Position numbers and translations under genes: made by a program. From Candidatus Poribacteria bacterium (GTDB lineage: Bacteria > Poribacteria > WGA-4E > WGA-3G), in contig VXMD01000018.1 in assembly GCA_009841255.1 (NCBI GenBank), positions 62,001 to 126,000 on the forward strand: a stretch of 64,000 nucleotides of DNA. Direction: 5' to 3'. Within the stretch, counting starts at the first letter, position 1. Every line of letters starts with the position of its first letter. Below the pieces are notes generated by a model that made no database searches, was not told the DNA's origin, and saw nothing but the letters and a program-made list of their open reading frames with translations. Of this stretch, positions 44,823-54,360 are shown one piece after another.

Positions 44823-45980
44823 ATGTACGAGAAGCACGGAGAAACAATCAAAGCACAAACCTTCCTTGATGCATTGCAAAGCGATGCTGTATCTGTTACT
44901 TTCACGAATTGCACGATTGAAGGGGTTGTTGATCTTTTTTTTCTGGAATTGGAGCGGGATGAAAAGGATCGTATCCTTCTGAATAAGAAACTCTCCTGCA
45001 TCGGGTGTACGTTTAAAAACATCGTTAATTTCCGGACGGTCGTCTTCCAACAAGAGGTGGATTTTCGGCGTACCCTCTTTGAGGCAGACCTCGATTTCGA
45101 TGAAGCGATTCTACACGGCACCTGTGCCTTCCGTGAAGCCATCTTTCAGAGACGTGCGGATTTTCACAGTGTGATTTTCCATAGGAGTGCCAGTTTTTGG
45201 CGGGCGAGATTTCACAATGTCGCTGATTTCCATAGGGTTCAATTCCGTGAAAACGCAGTTTTTCATGAGGCTAACTTCTTCACTGAAGCCAATTTTCGGC
45301 GTGTATTGTTCCAAGGTATCCTCGACTGCACAGGGACCTGGTTTTCTGAAACGATAGCGTTCAACAACGCCACATTTTTCGGTACCGCCAACTTTACTGC
45401 CGCACAGTTTGTCTCTGTCGCTACTTTCCGCGACGTTAAGTATATCCCAAATACACTCTTCCACGCCGTGAAAGCCAAACTTAGCAGAAAACAGCATCGT
45501 CCGACTGAGTTCTACTTAGACAGTCGCCATATAGACGAAGTTGCGAGTCCTTTTTTTAAGAGGTACGTCGCCGACCAGCAGTTCATACGTGAATTCAATC
45601 AGGCAAATCCGATATTGGCACAGTTATGGCGATGGAGTTCTGACTACGGTCGGAGTCTGACACTTTGGGCGTTCTGGTCTCTTTTCTTTGCGTTTCTGTT
45701 CGCGCTTGCTTACCTGCCGCTCCCGACGTGGGTGCCAGATTGGATGCAAGACTGGTCCCCCCACTTTCATCAAACGACGGGTGCTTACAGCGACGAGCCA
45801 CTAACGTTTTGGAACTGTTTCTATTTCAGCATTGTTACCTTCACAACGCTTGGTTTCGGAGATGTCGTCGCCGACAATGCCGCAGCGCGTTTTCTCGTTA
45901 CACTGGAAGTCATCTTTGGGTATATGATGTTAGGTGGATTAATCAGCATCTTCTCAAACAAACTGGCGAGTCGGAGTTAA
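44823..45980 (+). CDS. Pentapeptide-repeat potassium-channel-like membrane protein (copy 2)
   Basis: A 385-residue paralogue of copy 1 with the same order: N-terminal repeat beta helix (VNFRTVVFQQEVDFRRTLF and related units), a conserved linker (FFKRYVADQQFIREF), TM1, pore and filter TTLGFGD (about 341-347), and the same C-terminal tail LISIFSNKLASRS. The start ATG44823 is supported by AAGG 12-15 bases upstream; the frame extends to 44691 into the ATPase. The sequences of the pores are almost the same while the N-terminal halves differ, indicating duplication with changed sensor parts. Confidence 0.85.
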   Translation: MYEKHGETIKAQTFLDALQSDAVSVTFTNCTIEGVVDLFFLELERDEKDRILLNKKLSCIGCTFKNIVNFRTVVFQQEVDFRRTLFEADLDFDEAILHGTCAFREAIFQRRADFHSVIFHRSASFWRARFHNVADFHRVQFRENAVFHEANFFTEANFRRVLFQGILDCTGTWFSETIAFNNATFFGTANFTAAQFVSVATFRDVKYIPNTLFHAVKAKLSRKQHRPTEFYLDSRHIDEVASPFFKRYVADQQFIREFNQANPILAQLWRWSSDYGRSLTLWAFWSLFFAFLFALAYLPLPTWVPDWMQDWSPHFHQTTGAYSDEPLTFWNCFYFSIVTFTTLGFGDVVADNAAARFLVTLEVIFGYMMLGGLISIFSNKLASRS

Positions 45981-46003
45981 TTCACCGTAGAAAAGGGTTC
46001 TCT

Positions 46004-48421
46004 ATGCCAACCAGAATTTTACAGACATTCTTCGTTGTTATCTTCATCGTATTTGCTTCCACAACATACATAACAGCACATGACTCCGCGCCGTCATCGA
46101 CTGCGGACTATTTTGACTATATCACGCTTTTCTCTCAGGGACGTATCACGCGTTTTACGGAGATGCCGATTCGGGTGTATATCTCACCTGTCCTGAAAGA
46201 GAGTCCATACCTCCCTGAAATCCGATACGCCATGCAAGCGTGGCAGACTGCTAGTGATGGGATTCTCCTGTTTGAAGAAACCGAGACCCCTCAGAACGCA
46301 GATATCCGTGTGAGTTGGGGATATACCGGTCTCCTCGCTGATTTCCAAGATACGAGACTCGGTAGTGCGGAGTTAACACGCCTCAAAGATAGCGTCCAAA
46401 TCGGCACATTTTCTAACGGATTAGAAGTCGGTTCTACCACTGCAGTTGAAGACCGATCCACCGAAACAGAACAGGAGATCAGTTTTACAGTCGAGGTTAT
46501 CCTGATGTTAGAAGGTTACGGAACTGTCGGGGAATTGTCGCAGGAAGAGATGCGAACGGTATGCATCCACGAATTCGGGCACGCAATCGGCTTGTGGGGA
46601 CACAGTCCACATCCCGGAGACATCTGTTATCCGACAGCAACGGCACAACAGCCCTCTGACCGCGATATAGTGACGCTGCGTAAACTCTATAACACCCCCC
46701 TTAATACACCACAACACGATGTCGCCATCAAGGTCCTGAAAACCGAGATTGAACAGAAACCGTATGCAGACCCTCAAACACAGCTGCGGACACGCTATCT
46801 GCTCGGAGCCGTCTACTTCGACAAAGGCGACATACCCGCCGCTATCGCTACCTTCCAAACCTGTAGGACCTTAAATCCCAAGTTTCAACCCGCAATAGAA
46901 AAACTCATTCAAATCTACCACGAAACAGGAAAGACCGATCAAGCCATAGCACTTGTTGAGAAACGGGTCGCGGAGAAACCGGCGGCAGCGGATTACAATA
47001 CGCTCGGCATCTTCTACTATGACAAAAAGGACGTTGAAAAGGCGGTACAAGCCTTTGAAAAGGCACTGCACATCGCACCCTATCACAAAGCCGCACGGCG
47101 AAACCTACATCAACTCCTCCGAGCAAAAGGCTTCAAAGCACTGGCATCAAAGGATTTCGAGACTGCCACAACCACTTTTGAAAGGGTGCTGCAGATGGAG
47201 CCGCTCGACGCGCCTACCTATCAACTGATGGGCAATGGATACGCCCAAGCCGGGCAATTTGAACAGGCGATCCACTACTATCAGAAAGCGATTGACCTGA
47301 ATCCTGTCGACGTGCTGACACAGCATAACTTCGCACACTGCTATAACAATTACGGTGTATCGCTACGAAACCGTGGAAAATGGGACGAGGCGATTGATGC
47401 GTATCGCAACGCTTTAAGGTTGATGCCGACGCTCCAAATCGCCCGAACGAACCTGAGCGACGCATTTACCCGAAAGGCGAATGCACATAGTGAAGTAGGC
47501 GAATTAGACGAAGCCGTGGCGGCGTATCTCGAATTACAGAAACTCCATCCGGATGAAATGCATATCCGTAATTTGCTCGGAGAACTGTATCTGAAAAAAG
47601 GGGACTACGCCGAGGCGTTGTCGGTATTTCAGCACGTCTATACCGTTAATCCCAACGCTGATCACGCCTTACATAACCTGATCGCCGCCTATCATCATTA
47701 TGCCCGAAGCCTTAGCGATACGGAAGATTACACGACAGCGATTCAACTGCTTGAAGAGGCACTCCGACTCGCGCCTACTGATCTGAATTTACGGCTGAGT
47801 CTGGCGAATGCATACCAAGGTGCTGAAGACTACGAGCGTGCCGCTACGGAAATATCACGCGTTTTGGCGCAATCACCGGGAAATCTACAGGCACAAGAGG
47901 AGCAGATTAACCTGAAAATCCGACGGGGTAACGCGCTAATGCGGCAACGGCAGCACACCGCCGCGCTCGCGGAATTTGAGGCGATTCCCGAATCCGCGCG
48001 CGACATCGAGATTTATAACACCATCGGTTATCTCCATCTCGTGGAAGGTGAACACGCGAAAGCGTTCGCTGGTTTTGAAACTGTGCTACGGAAAGACCCG
48101 ATTAACAGGCCCGCTTTTAGGAACCTACTGTCGTTAGAATCCCAGTTGATTCGTAGACGTCGGAATGAAATGAGAGAGGCTACCCTCGTCCAGGTCCGAT
48201 GCCTCCTCGCTATCGCCTTGATGCATCGAAAACAGTCGACCGCGGCGGTGGAAAAATATCAGCTTGCGCTGACGTCTGGTAGGAAATTTGGTAAATCTGA
48301 AGAGATAGATTCGCGCCTTATTGAAACGGGTAGACGACTCGCCAATTGGTTCCAGCAACATGGGGACGCTGAAAACCGTGAGATGATTCTCGATTGGGTC
48401 GAAGAGCACGGTGGTAACTGA
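46004..48421 (+). CDS. Matrixin-type metalloprotease with TPR repeats
   Basis: An exported 805-residue protein. Signal peptide about residues 1-26 (TFFVVIFIVFASTTYITAHD). A matrixin-like zinc protease domain lies at about 40-230; its motif HEFGHAIGLWGH is at 189-200, with MxxxE-like turn not seen clearly. About 260-800 is at least ten TPR units (DKGDIPAAIATFQTCRTLNP, AGQFEQAIHYYQKAIDLNP and others). A combined protease-TPR chain is unusual. It starts 24 bases after copy 2 with AAAAGGG upstream, so it may share its transcript. Chosen over an earlier frame start inside copy 2. Role unknown; possibly cell-surface. Confidence 0.85.
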   Translation: MPTRILQTFFVVIFIVFASTTYITAHDSAPSSTADYFDYITLFSQGRITRFTEMPIRVYISPVLKESPYLPEIRYAMQAWQTASDGILLFEETETPQNADIRVSWGYTGLLADFQDTRLGSAELTRLKDSVQIGTFSNGLEVGSTTAVEDRSTETEQEISFTVEVILMLEGYGTVGELSQEEMRTVCIHEFGHAIGLWGHSPHPGDICYPTATAQQPSDRDIVTLRKLYNTPLNTPQHDVAIKVLKTEIEQKPYADPQTQLRTRYLLGAVYFDKGDIPAAIATFQTCRTLNPKFQPAIEKLIQIYHETGKTDQAIALVEKRVAEKPAAADYNTLGIFYYDKKDVEKAVQAFEKALHIAPYHKAARRNLHQLLRAKGFKALASKDFETATTTFERVLQMEPLDAPTYQLMGNGYAQAGQFEQAIHYYQKAIDLNPVDVLTQHNFAHCYNNYGVSLRNRGKWDEAIDAYRNALRLMPTLQIARTNLSDAFTRKANAHSEVGELDEAVAAYLELQKLHPDEMHIRNLLGELYLKKGDYAEALSVFQHVYTVNPNADHALHNLIAAYHHYARSLSDTEDYTTAIQLLEEALRLAPTDLNLRLSLANAYQGAEDYERAATEISRVLAQSPGNLQAQEEQINLKIRRGNALMRQRQHTAALAEFEAIPESARDIEIYNTIGYLHLVEGEHAKAFAGFETVLRKDPINRPAFRNLLSLESQLIRRRRNEMREATLVQVRCLLAIALMHRKQSTAAVEKYQLALTSGRKFGKSEEIDSRLIETGRRLANWFQQHGDAENREMILDWVEEHGGN

Positions 48422-48465
48422 TTTTTGGAGAATCGCGAGTACAACTCGCTCTACAGAAAGCGGCT

Positions 48466-48497
48466 AAAAAAGAAAGGTCGGACGAAAAGCCCGACCT
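48466..48497 (-). terminator. Rho-independent terminator for the 48529-49050 gene
   Basis: AGGTCGG (48475-48481) pairs with CCGACCT (48491-48497); the minus strand continues TTTCTTTTTT. It lies 30 bases past the gene's stop. The plus strand has no T run, so the terminator serves the minus-strand gene. Confidence 0.75.
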
Positions 48498-48528
48498 GAA
48501 AGGTAATAACGAATAAGACGTGCGTTTG

Positions 48529-49050
48529 CTACTGTCTGGCACCACCGCCACCGCGACGGTCCCCACCACCACGCCAACGGTTCATACGTTGCTGCTGTTG
48601 CATCTGACGCTCTTTGGTCAATGCGTTGAGTTTCGTCATCTGCTCTTCAGTCAAAACCTCTTTGAGACTCATTTGGAACTCTTTACCGACGGTTACCGCA
48701 AAACTTTGCATCTCCGCCATAGCTGCTCGTCTATCGTCGGATGCCTGTGCCTCTTTCATCTTCGCTTCAAATTTATCGCGAGCCGTCTGATAGATAGGGC
48801 GTGCCTTAATGAGTGTGTCATCATCGACTTTCAGCGCAAAGGTCAAATCGACCCAAGAATCATCGACTAAAGAAGCGGGGTTCATCATTCCCGTCATTCC
48901 TCCGCCACCCCGGTTGCCGCCTTGACGGTTTCCACGTTGACCTTGTGCGTTCCGGTCGGGACGCTGTGCTGACGTTGCGTGCTCAAAAACAAACAAACCT
49001 ACGATTGCGATAACTGCGATTGCACCGATTGCCAAAAATTTCTGCTTCAT
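48529..49050 (-). CDS. Spy/CpxP-like LTxxQ periplasmic protein, Gly/Arg-rich
   Basis: A 173-residue exported protein with signal peptide (AIGAIAVIAIVGLFVFEHATSA). Disordered Gln/Gly/Arg-rich segments flank a helical core with LTEEQMTKLNALTKERQ (about 135-151), resembling the LTxxQ motif of Spy/CpxP-type periplasmic chaperones. The extreme C-terminus (RWRGGGDRRGGGGARQ) is also Gly/Arg-rich. Role unclear; the domain assignment is tentative. Confidence 0.65.
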   Translation of the reverse strand: MKQKFLAIGAIAVIAIVGLFVFEHATSAQRPDRNAQGQRGNRQGGNRGGGGMTGMMNPASLVDDSWVDLTFALKVDDDTLIKARPIYQTARDKFEAKMKEAQASDDRRAAMAEMQSFAVTVGKEFQMSLKEVLTEEQMTKLNALTKERQMQQQQRMNRWRGGGDRRGGGGARQ

Positions 49051-49217
49051 TTTCTTTTCTCCTATTGGAATTTTGATTTTGTGAATGCCTCTAATGCTTT
49101 TTGAAAGACGTTCACAATTGGGTTCTGCCTTTTTAGTCAGATCTGTTCGGAAAAGGTTCGTTTTTTAATTTCTTTCTTTAAATGCAAGGATATGTTTATA
49201 GGGGCTTAATATTGGTA

Positions 49218-49238
49218 GGCGAGGTTTCTAACCTCGCC
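49218..49238. repeat. Palindrome GGCGAGGTT-TCT-AACCTCGCC
   Basis: Nine-base arms with a three-base loop, a relative of the palindrome at 5694. The gap 49051-49358 contains this, a promoter, and no gene. Confidence 0.75.
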
Positions 49239-49282
49239 GATCTTTCCAAGCAGGTAGCACGTTATAGTCTCTACACTTTCTC

Positions 49283-49312
49283 TTGCAATTGACCTTCACA
49301 TCCGTGTATAAT
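49283..49312 (+). promoter_or_regulatory. Promoter of the type ISP/IIG gene
   Basis: TTGCAA (49283-49288) and TATAAT (49307-49312), 18 bases apart, about 46 bases upstream of the GTG start. Confidence 0.65.
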
Positions 49313-49358
49313 TGGCATTACCCTCAATTCAATTGACGAAAATACGCGGAGAAAACTC

Positions 49359-52300
49359 GTGCCGACACTCAACATCAAACTGACACATAAACCCATCAAA
49401 AACTACTACACCGAACTTGCGGAATACGCGAAAGTCGGCGTAGAACACGAAGGCGCAGTCCGAACCGCATTCCAAAACCTACTCCAACACTACTGCCGAC
49501 AAGCAGACCTCATCCTCGTCTGTGAAAAGACACGTTACACCCCACAGAAAAGGCGAATCCAGATAGACGGTGAAGTTGTTGACGCATTCGACTTGCCACA
49601 TGGACACTGGGAAGCAAAAGATGCACACGACGACCTGCCTACAGAAGCACGGAAGAAATTGGAAGCAGGCTACCCGTTTAAAAATATCATCGTTCAGTCG
49701 CCGACCCACGCACTCCTCTATCAAAACGGACACCTCCGACTTGATGTAGACCTCACGGATCCAAGCAACCTTATCAATCTGTTAAACATCTTCTTTGCGT
49801 ATCGGGAAGAAAACATCGTCGATTGGTACGCCGCCGTTGAAGAATTCAAAGAAAAGGTCCCGGTGTTAGGGCGCGGTGTCACAAAGCGTATTGAGACCGA
49901 AATGCAGGATAATCCCGAATTCCGACAAGCATTCGGGAATTTCCATCAACAATGCCGCGCATCTATTGACCCGAACCTCACCGAGGCACAGGTTGAAGAA
50001 ATGCTTATCCAACACCTTCTCACCGAGCGAATTTTCCGCACCGTCTTTGACAATCCTGATTTTACCAACAGAAACATCATTGCCCAAGAAATTGAGAAGG
50101 TGATTCAGATCCTCACCCGTCGTTCTCCGAGTCGTTCCGAGTTCCTCCGTCCTCTGGATCCGTTCTACGTTGCGATTGAGAAAACCGCCGCCACCATCAC
50201 CGATTTCTCACAGAAACAGGCTTTCCTAAATACTGTTTACGAGCAGTTCTTTCAAGGTTTCTCCGTTGATATCGCTGACACGCATGGTATCGTCTACACA
50301 CCACAGTCAATCGTCGATTTCATGGTGAAAAGCGTTGATCACGTTCTCGTGACTGAATTCGGACGCTCATTGTCGAATATGGGTGTTCACATTATCGATC
50401 CATTTGTCGGTACTGGGAACTTCATCGTCCGACTCATGCAGGAGATTCGGGGGCAGCGATTGCCACAGAAATACCGTGAGGAGCTCCATTGCAATGAGGT
50501 GATGCTGCTCCCTTACTACATCGCCAGTCTGAACATTGAGCACGCCTATTATGAGAAGACCGGCAATTATGAACCTTTTCCACATATCTGCTTCGTGGAT
50601 ACGTTTGATACGTTCGGTCTGATGGACGCACCCCACCAAACTGGAGAGTTCACCTATTTTACGCCGGAGAATACGCTGCGGGTGGAGGAGCAGAAAGAGG
50701 TTCCAATGTTTGTTGTTATCGGAAATCCACCCTATAATGCCAGACAGGCAAACGAGAACGATAACAACAAAAATAAGCCGCACGCAGGGGTTGATGGTCG
50801 GGTGCGCGCGACATACGCCGCCGCTTCGAGCGCACAACTGAAAAATAAACTCTATGATCCCTATGTGAAAGCAATTCGGTGGGCAACAGACAAACTGGGT
50901 GATGCAGGCATTGTCGTATTCGTGACAAATAATAGTTTTATCGACGCACAGATGTTTGATGGCATGCGGCAACATCTTGTAGATGAGTTTGATACACTCT
51001 ATATTCTGGATTTAGGTGGTAATATCCGTAAGGGACAGCCGGGAGATTCCAATGTGTTCGGCATTCAGGTCGGAGTGAGTATCAATGTCCTCATAAAATC
51101 AAAACAAAATCAAGGGTTTCCAGCACGTATCTTGTATAATGACGAAACGGCAGATCTGCCTAAAGAACGGACATTTGCGTTTCTAGAGGAAAAGCAGAAC
51201 ATCGGCAATTTGGAATGGCAGGAACTGACACCCGATAAACGACAGACATGGCTCACGGCGGATCTCCACACCGATTTTGACACCTTTATCCCCATGGGAA
51301 GCAAATCCGCAAAGGCAACCCGGGGCGTTGTAGAGGATGCCTTTTTTAAAACCTATAGTGTTGGTGTGCTAACAGCCCGTGATGCCTGGGCTTACAACTT
51401 CAACCGAAACGCCCTTGCTGAAAATATGCAAGCGATGATGGAATTTTATAACTCAGAGGTATCTAAGTGGGAACGACGCGTTAAACGGGCACAAAGTGTT
51501 GATGCTTTTGTATCAACCGACAGTAGAAAAATAAAATGGACAGATCGATTGAAGACAGAACTAACAAAGGGCAGATTAGTCGAGTTCGCACCGGAACAGA
51601 TAAGGAATTCTCTTTATCGTCCATTTACAAAATCTAACCTCTACTTTGATAAATTGATGAACCAGCGGACTTACTTGTTCCCTTCTATCTTTCCAACACC
51701 TGATACTGAGCTGGATAATCGTGTGATATGGCTCAAAGTTGGACAAGAGTGGCCAATGTTCGCGCTAATGGCAAACCAAATTCCTGAAGCCCTACCCCAA
51801 GGGGCCTCTCAATGCTTCCCCTTCTACACCTACAACGAAGATGGGGCAAATCGGCGCGAAAACATCACCGATTGGGCACTGTCCCAGTTTCGAACGCATT
51901 ACCGAAACGACACTATCACAAAGTGGGGCATCTTCCACTATACCTACGGGATCCTGCATCATCCCAATTATCGCGAGCGGTATCAGGAAAATCTCAAGCG
52001 AGACTTACCACATATCCCTTTTGCCGAAGACTTCTGGGGATTTGCCAACGCGGGTGCGCGGTTGGCAGACATCCACATCAACTACGAATCGCAACCCGAA
52101 TACGATAAACTTAATCCCACAGAGACACCAGGGATGCAAGTGGATATGTCTATAGAGCGGATGAAATTCTCCAAAGATAAGACGCAATTGAGATACAACG
52201 ACTTTCTGACATTAGAGGGTATCCCTCTGGAGGTGTTTGATTATCGGTTGGGAAATCGGTCTGCGCTGGAGTGGGTGGTGGATCAGTATCGTGTCAAAAT

Positions 52301-52433
52301 AGATAAACGGAGCGGCATCGTCAACAATCCGAATCGCGAGGAAGACCCGGAGTATATCCTCCGCTTGATTGGGCAGGTGATTACGGTGAGTCTGGAGACG
52401 GTAGATATTGTTAACGGATTGCCTGCGCTTTAG
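49359..52433 (+). CDS. One-protein restriction-methylation enzyme (type ISP/IIG-like)
   Basis: A 1024-residue putative bifunctional enzyme. N-terminal region has VDAFDLPHGHWEAKD with D75...E85-x-K87, a possible PD-(D/E)xK nuclease site. The N6 adenine methylase core is clear: motif I IIDPFVGTGNFIV (about 345-357) and motif IV IGNPPYN (about 453-459). The C-terminal ~350 residues resemble the type ISP specificity region (YRPFTKSNLYFDKLMN, then RTYLFPSIFPTPDTE). No helicase domain is present, unlike true type ISP enzymes. The start is GTG with GGAG seven bases before. Single-gene restriction-modification is proposed; the target site is unknown. Confidence 0.82.
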   Translation: MPTLNIKLTHKPIKNYYTELAEYAKVGVEHEGAVRTAFQNLLQHYCRQADLILVCEKTRYTPQKRRIQIDGEVVDAFDLPHGHWEAKDAHDDLPTEARKKLEAGYPFKNIIVQSPTHALLYQNGHLRLDVDLTDPSNLINLLNIFFAYREENIVDWYAAVEEFKEKVPVLGRGVTKRIETEMQDNPEFRQAFGNFHQQCRASIDPNLTEAQVEEMLIQHLLTERIFRTVFDNPDFTNRNIIAQEIEKVIQILTRRSPSRSEFLRPLDPFYVAIEKTAATITDFSQKQAFLNTVYEQFFQGFSVDIADTHGIVYTPQSIVDFMVKSVDHVLVTEFGRSLSNMGVHIIDPFVGTGNFIVRLMQEIRGQRLPQKYREELHCNEVMLLPYYIASLNIEHAYYEKTGNYEPFPHICFVDTFDTFGLMDAPHQTGEFTYFTPENTLRVEEQKEVPMFVVIGNPPYNARQANENDNNKNKPHAGVDGRVRATYAAASSAQLKNKLYDPYVKAIRWATDKLGDAGIVVFVTNNSFIDAQMFDGMRQHLVDEFDTLYILDLGGNIRKGQPGDSNVFGIQVGVSINVLIKSKQNQGFPARILYNDETADLPKERTFAFLEEKQNIGNLEWQELTPDKRQTWLTADLHTDFDTFIPMGSKSAKATRGVVEDAFFKTYSVGVLTARDAWAYNFNRNALAENMQAMMEFYNSEVSKWERRVKRAQSVDAFVSTDSRKIKWTDRLKTELTKGRLVEFAPEQIRNSLYRPFTKSNLYFDKLMNQRTYLFPSIFPTPDTELDNRVIWLKVGQEWPMFALMANQIPEALPQGASQCFPFYTYNEDGANRRENITDWALSQFRTHYRNDTITKWGIFHYTYGILHHPNYRERYQENLKRDLPHIPFAEDFWGFANAGARLADIHINYESQPEYDKLNPTETPGMQVDMSIERMKFSKDKTQLRYNDFLTLEGIPLEVFDYRLGNRSALEWVVDQYRVKIDKRSGIVNNPNREEDPEYILRLIGQVITVSLETVDIVNGLPAL

Positions 52434-52494
52434 TAAACATACACTGTATGCCGTAATCCGTTGACTAATGCCGCTTAAAACAAGGAGATCAGTG

Positions 52495-53860
52495 ATGCTT
52501 GAGAAGATCGGGATAGGGATTTTAACGAAAGTGGTTCCAGGATTTCTAAAAGGAGCTTGGGAGAGGGTTAAAAATAAACACCAAAACTCAAAAAATACTT
52601 CTCATAATTATAGTAACCACTACAAGAAGCGTCACGGCCAAATCATAGTTACCTGTGTTGGAATGGAACCAGCAAGATCGCTTGATGAGGTCTATGTAGC
52701 GATGTAGTTCCTAGTTAAGAGAAGAGCAACAACGTATGGATCAATCGAAGACATTGAAAAAGGATTGCGAGAAAGAAAGGGGTTGTCCTTCGCTTCAACA
52801 TCAGATGAACGTCAAGAAGGGATGAGGGTTGCTAATAACGAACAGTATCTAATGGTGCTCGGTGGTCCTGGAGTTGGAAAATCAACATTTCTTCGAAAAG
52901 TAGGACTTGAAACCTTGAACGGAGAAGAAGGGAATTTTGAACACACATGTACTCCCGTTTTTCTTGAACTGAAGAGATTCACCGAGGATCAAATTGATAT
53001 TGAGTCATGGATTACCGAAGAGTTTAAGGTATGTGGTTATCCATATCCTGAGCAGATGATGAAGACTACATTGGAATCAGATAAACTCCTTTTGCTCCTT
53101 GATGGACTTGACGAAGTGCCAAAGGAGAATATTAATAAGGGGGTTTACACAATTTACTAATGTGGAGATGGCAGACTTTGACGATTCACAGATTAAGAGG
53201 TATATTAACAATTGGTTTCCATTAACATCTAATGGATCGCCCCAGCAACTTGATGATGAAATAACGACTGCCGATTTGTGTTGGGAGGCGTTGAATATGC
53301 CATATCATCAAGCAATCAAAGAATTAGTACGGAATCCGTTATTACTCGCACTTCTGTGTGTGGTTTACGAGCACTCGCAAGACTTGCCGCGAAATCGCTC
53401 AGAGTTTTATGAGAAGGCAGTCAACATTTTTCTTAAAAAGTGGCCGGCTGAGAAACATGTTAACCGAGACTTGTCAGTAAGCCAGTACTTGAACGTTGGA
53501 GATGAAGAGCATCTGCTCTCTGAAATTGCAGCAAAGAATTTTGAGGAAGATCGTCTACTCTTCACAGAAAAGGAACTTATTGATCAGATTAAGGAGTTCG
53601 GTGAACAAAATTCCATCACATTGTCAAACGTTGAGACTCGCAAGGTTTTGGAGGCTATTACCGTCGAGCAAGGATTTTTCGTAGAGAGAGTGAGTGGAGT
53701 TTTTACTTTTCTTCATCTGAGCTTTCAGGAGTATCTGACAGCGAATTATTTTGTCAGTACACAGTCAATCCAGAGATTGGTGACGGATCATTTACATGAC
53801 AAGCGGTGGTGAGAGGTTTTCTTATTCGCTAATGCTCAACAAAGGACGCTGGATACACAG
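52495..53860 (+). pseudogene. Decayed NACHT NTPase (bacterial NLR-like)
   Basis: Fragments of one NACHT-type NTPase remain. From ATG52495 (AAGGAGA upstream) the frame is closed by TAG at 52705-52707; reading through continues KRRATTYGSIEDIEKGLRER and leads to Walker A GGPGVGKSTFLRK (about 52858) and Walker B LLLLLDGLDEVP. At about 53133-53145 the frame changes and the usual ~35-residue segment after Walker B is missing. The new frame resumes FTQFTNVEMADFDDSQIKRY and runs to TGA at 53810-53812, beyond which EVFLFANAQQ again continues the family. Thus two nonsense changes, a deletion/frameshift and a lost C-terminus. The region is visibly more AT-rich than its neighbours. Confidence 0.85.
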
Positions 53861-54060
53861 AACCCCAAAAATCCGCGAAATCTGTGAAATTCGCGTCAGT
53901 CCGCGATTCGGAGGATACGAACATAACATCACTTCAGCAAGAACATTCAAAAAATGTTACACCTTCCGTCAAATTATTTTTTTTCACAACGGAAAGATGG
54001 GAAAAAGAGGCTATAAACCCTTACGGCCACTATGTTCCAGGCAGATAGCCGTTACCTACC
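53861..54060. other. Gene-free stretch after NACHT remnant
   Basis: AT-rich DNA with a copy of the AAATCCGCGAAATCTGTGAA repeat (about 53868) and an inverted pair TTCCGT...ACGGAA (53966-53996). No gene visible. Confidence 0.55.
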
Positions 54061-54084
54061 AAATGTTACACTGGTGTAACATTT
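54061..54084. repeat. Perfect 11-base-arm palindrome
   Basis: AAATGTTACAC and GTGTAACATTT flank TG. A lone half-site AAAATGTTACAC occurs at about 53954. This could be an operator for a dimeric regulator or a small terminator-like hairpin; I cannot name a family. Confidence 0.7.
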
Positions 54085-54128
54085 TAACGTGATTATTTAT
54101 CAATATGTTATATTTACTTAAACAAAAA

Positions 54129-54360
54129 ATTTCATAGTAAACGCCAAAAGCACCAATTTTCCAAACAGGCTCTGAACCCAGACCACGACTATGTTTTCAA
54201 GGGATCGGAGGATTCCCTAATTTTATAATTTCATAGTAAATGCTAAAAAATGAGACAGTCTCCAAGAGGCTCTAAACCCAGACCACGACTACGTTCTCAA
54301 GGAGTTACAACGCTCCTTTCTGAAATGCTTACTATGAATCACTATGAATTACTATGAAAT
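54129..54360. repeat. Two ~100-base direct repeats ending in variable hairpins, with inverted flank
   Basis: Copies at 54129-54202 and 54228-54302 share ATTTCATAGTAAA, GGCTCT, AACCCAGACCACGACTA and TTCTCAAGG-type segments. Each ends in a small hairpin of different sequence (AGGGA..TCCCT and AAGGAG..CTCCTT). After them, ACTATGAATC, ACTATGAATT and ACTATGAAAT follow at 10-base steps (54331-54360), the reverse of the ATTTCATAGT starts. No open frame. Confidence 0.7.

Noticed and set aside
45665-46003. N-terminal extension of the matrixin-TPR frame
   Set aside because: This part runs out of frame over the channel gene; ATG46004 has a ribosome binding site followed by a signal peptide.
54129-54302. 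Possible CRISPR array
   Set aside because: Only two copies, units of about 100 bases with differing ends, no short uniform spacers, and no cas genes nearby.
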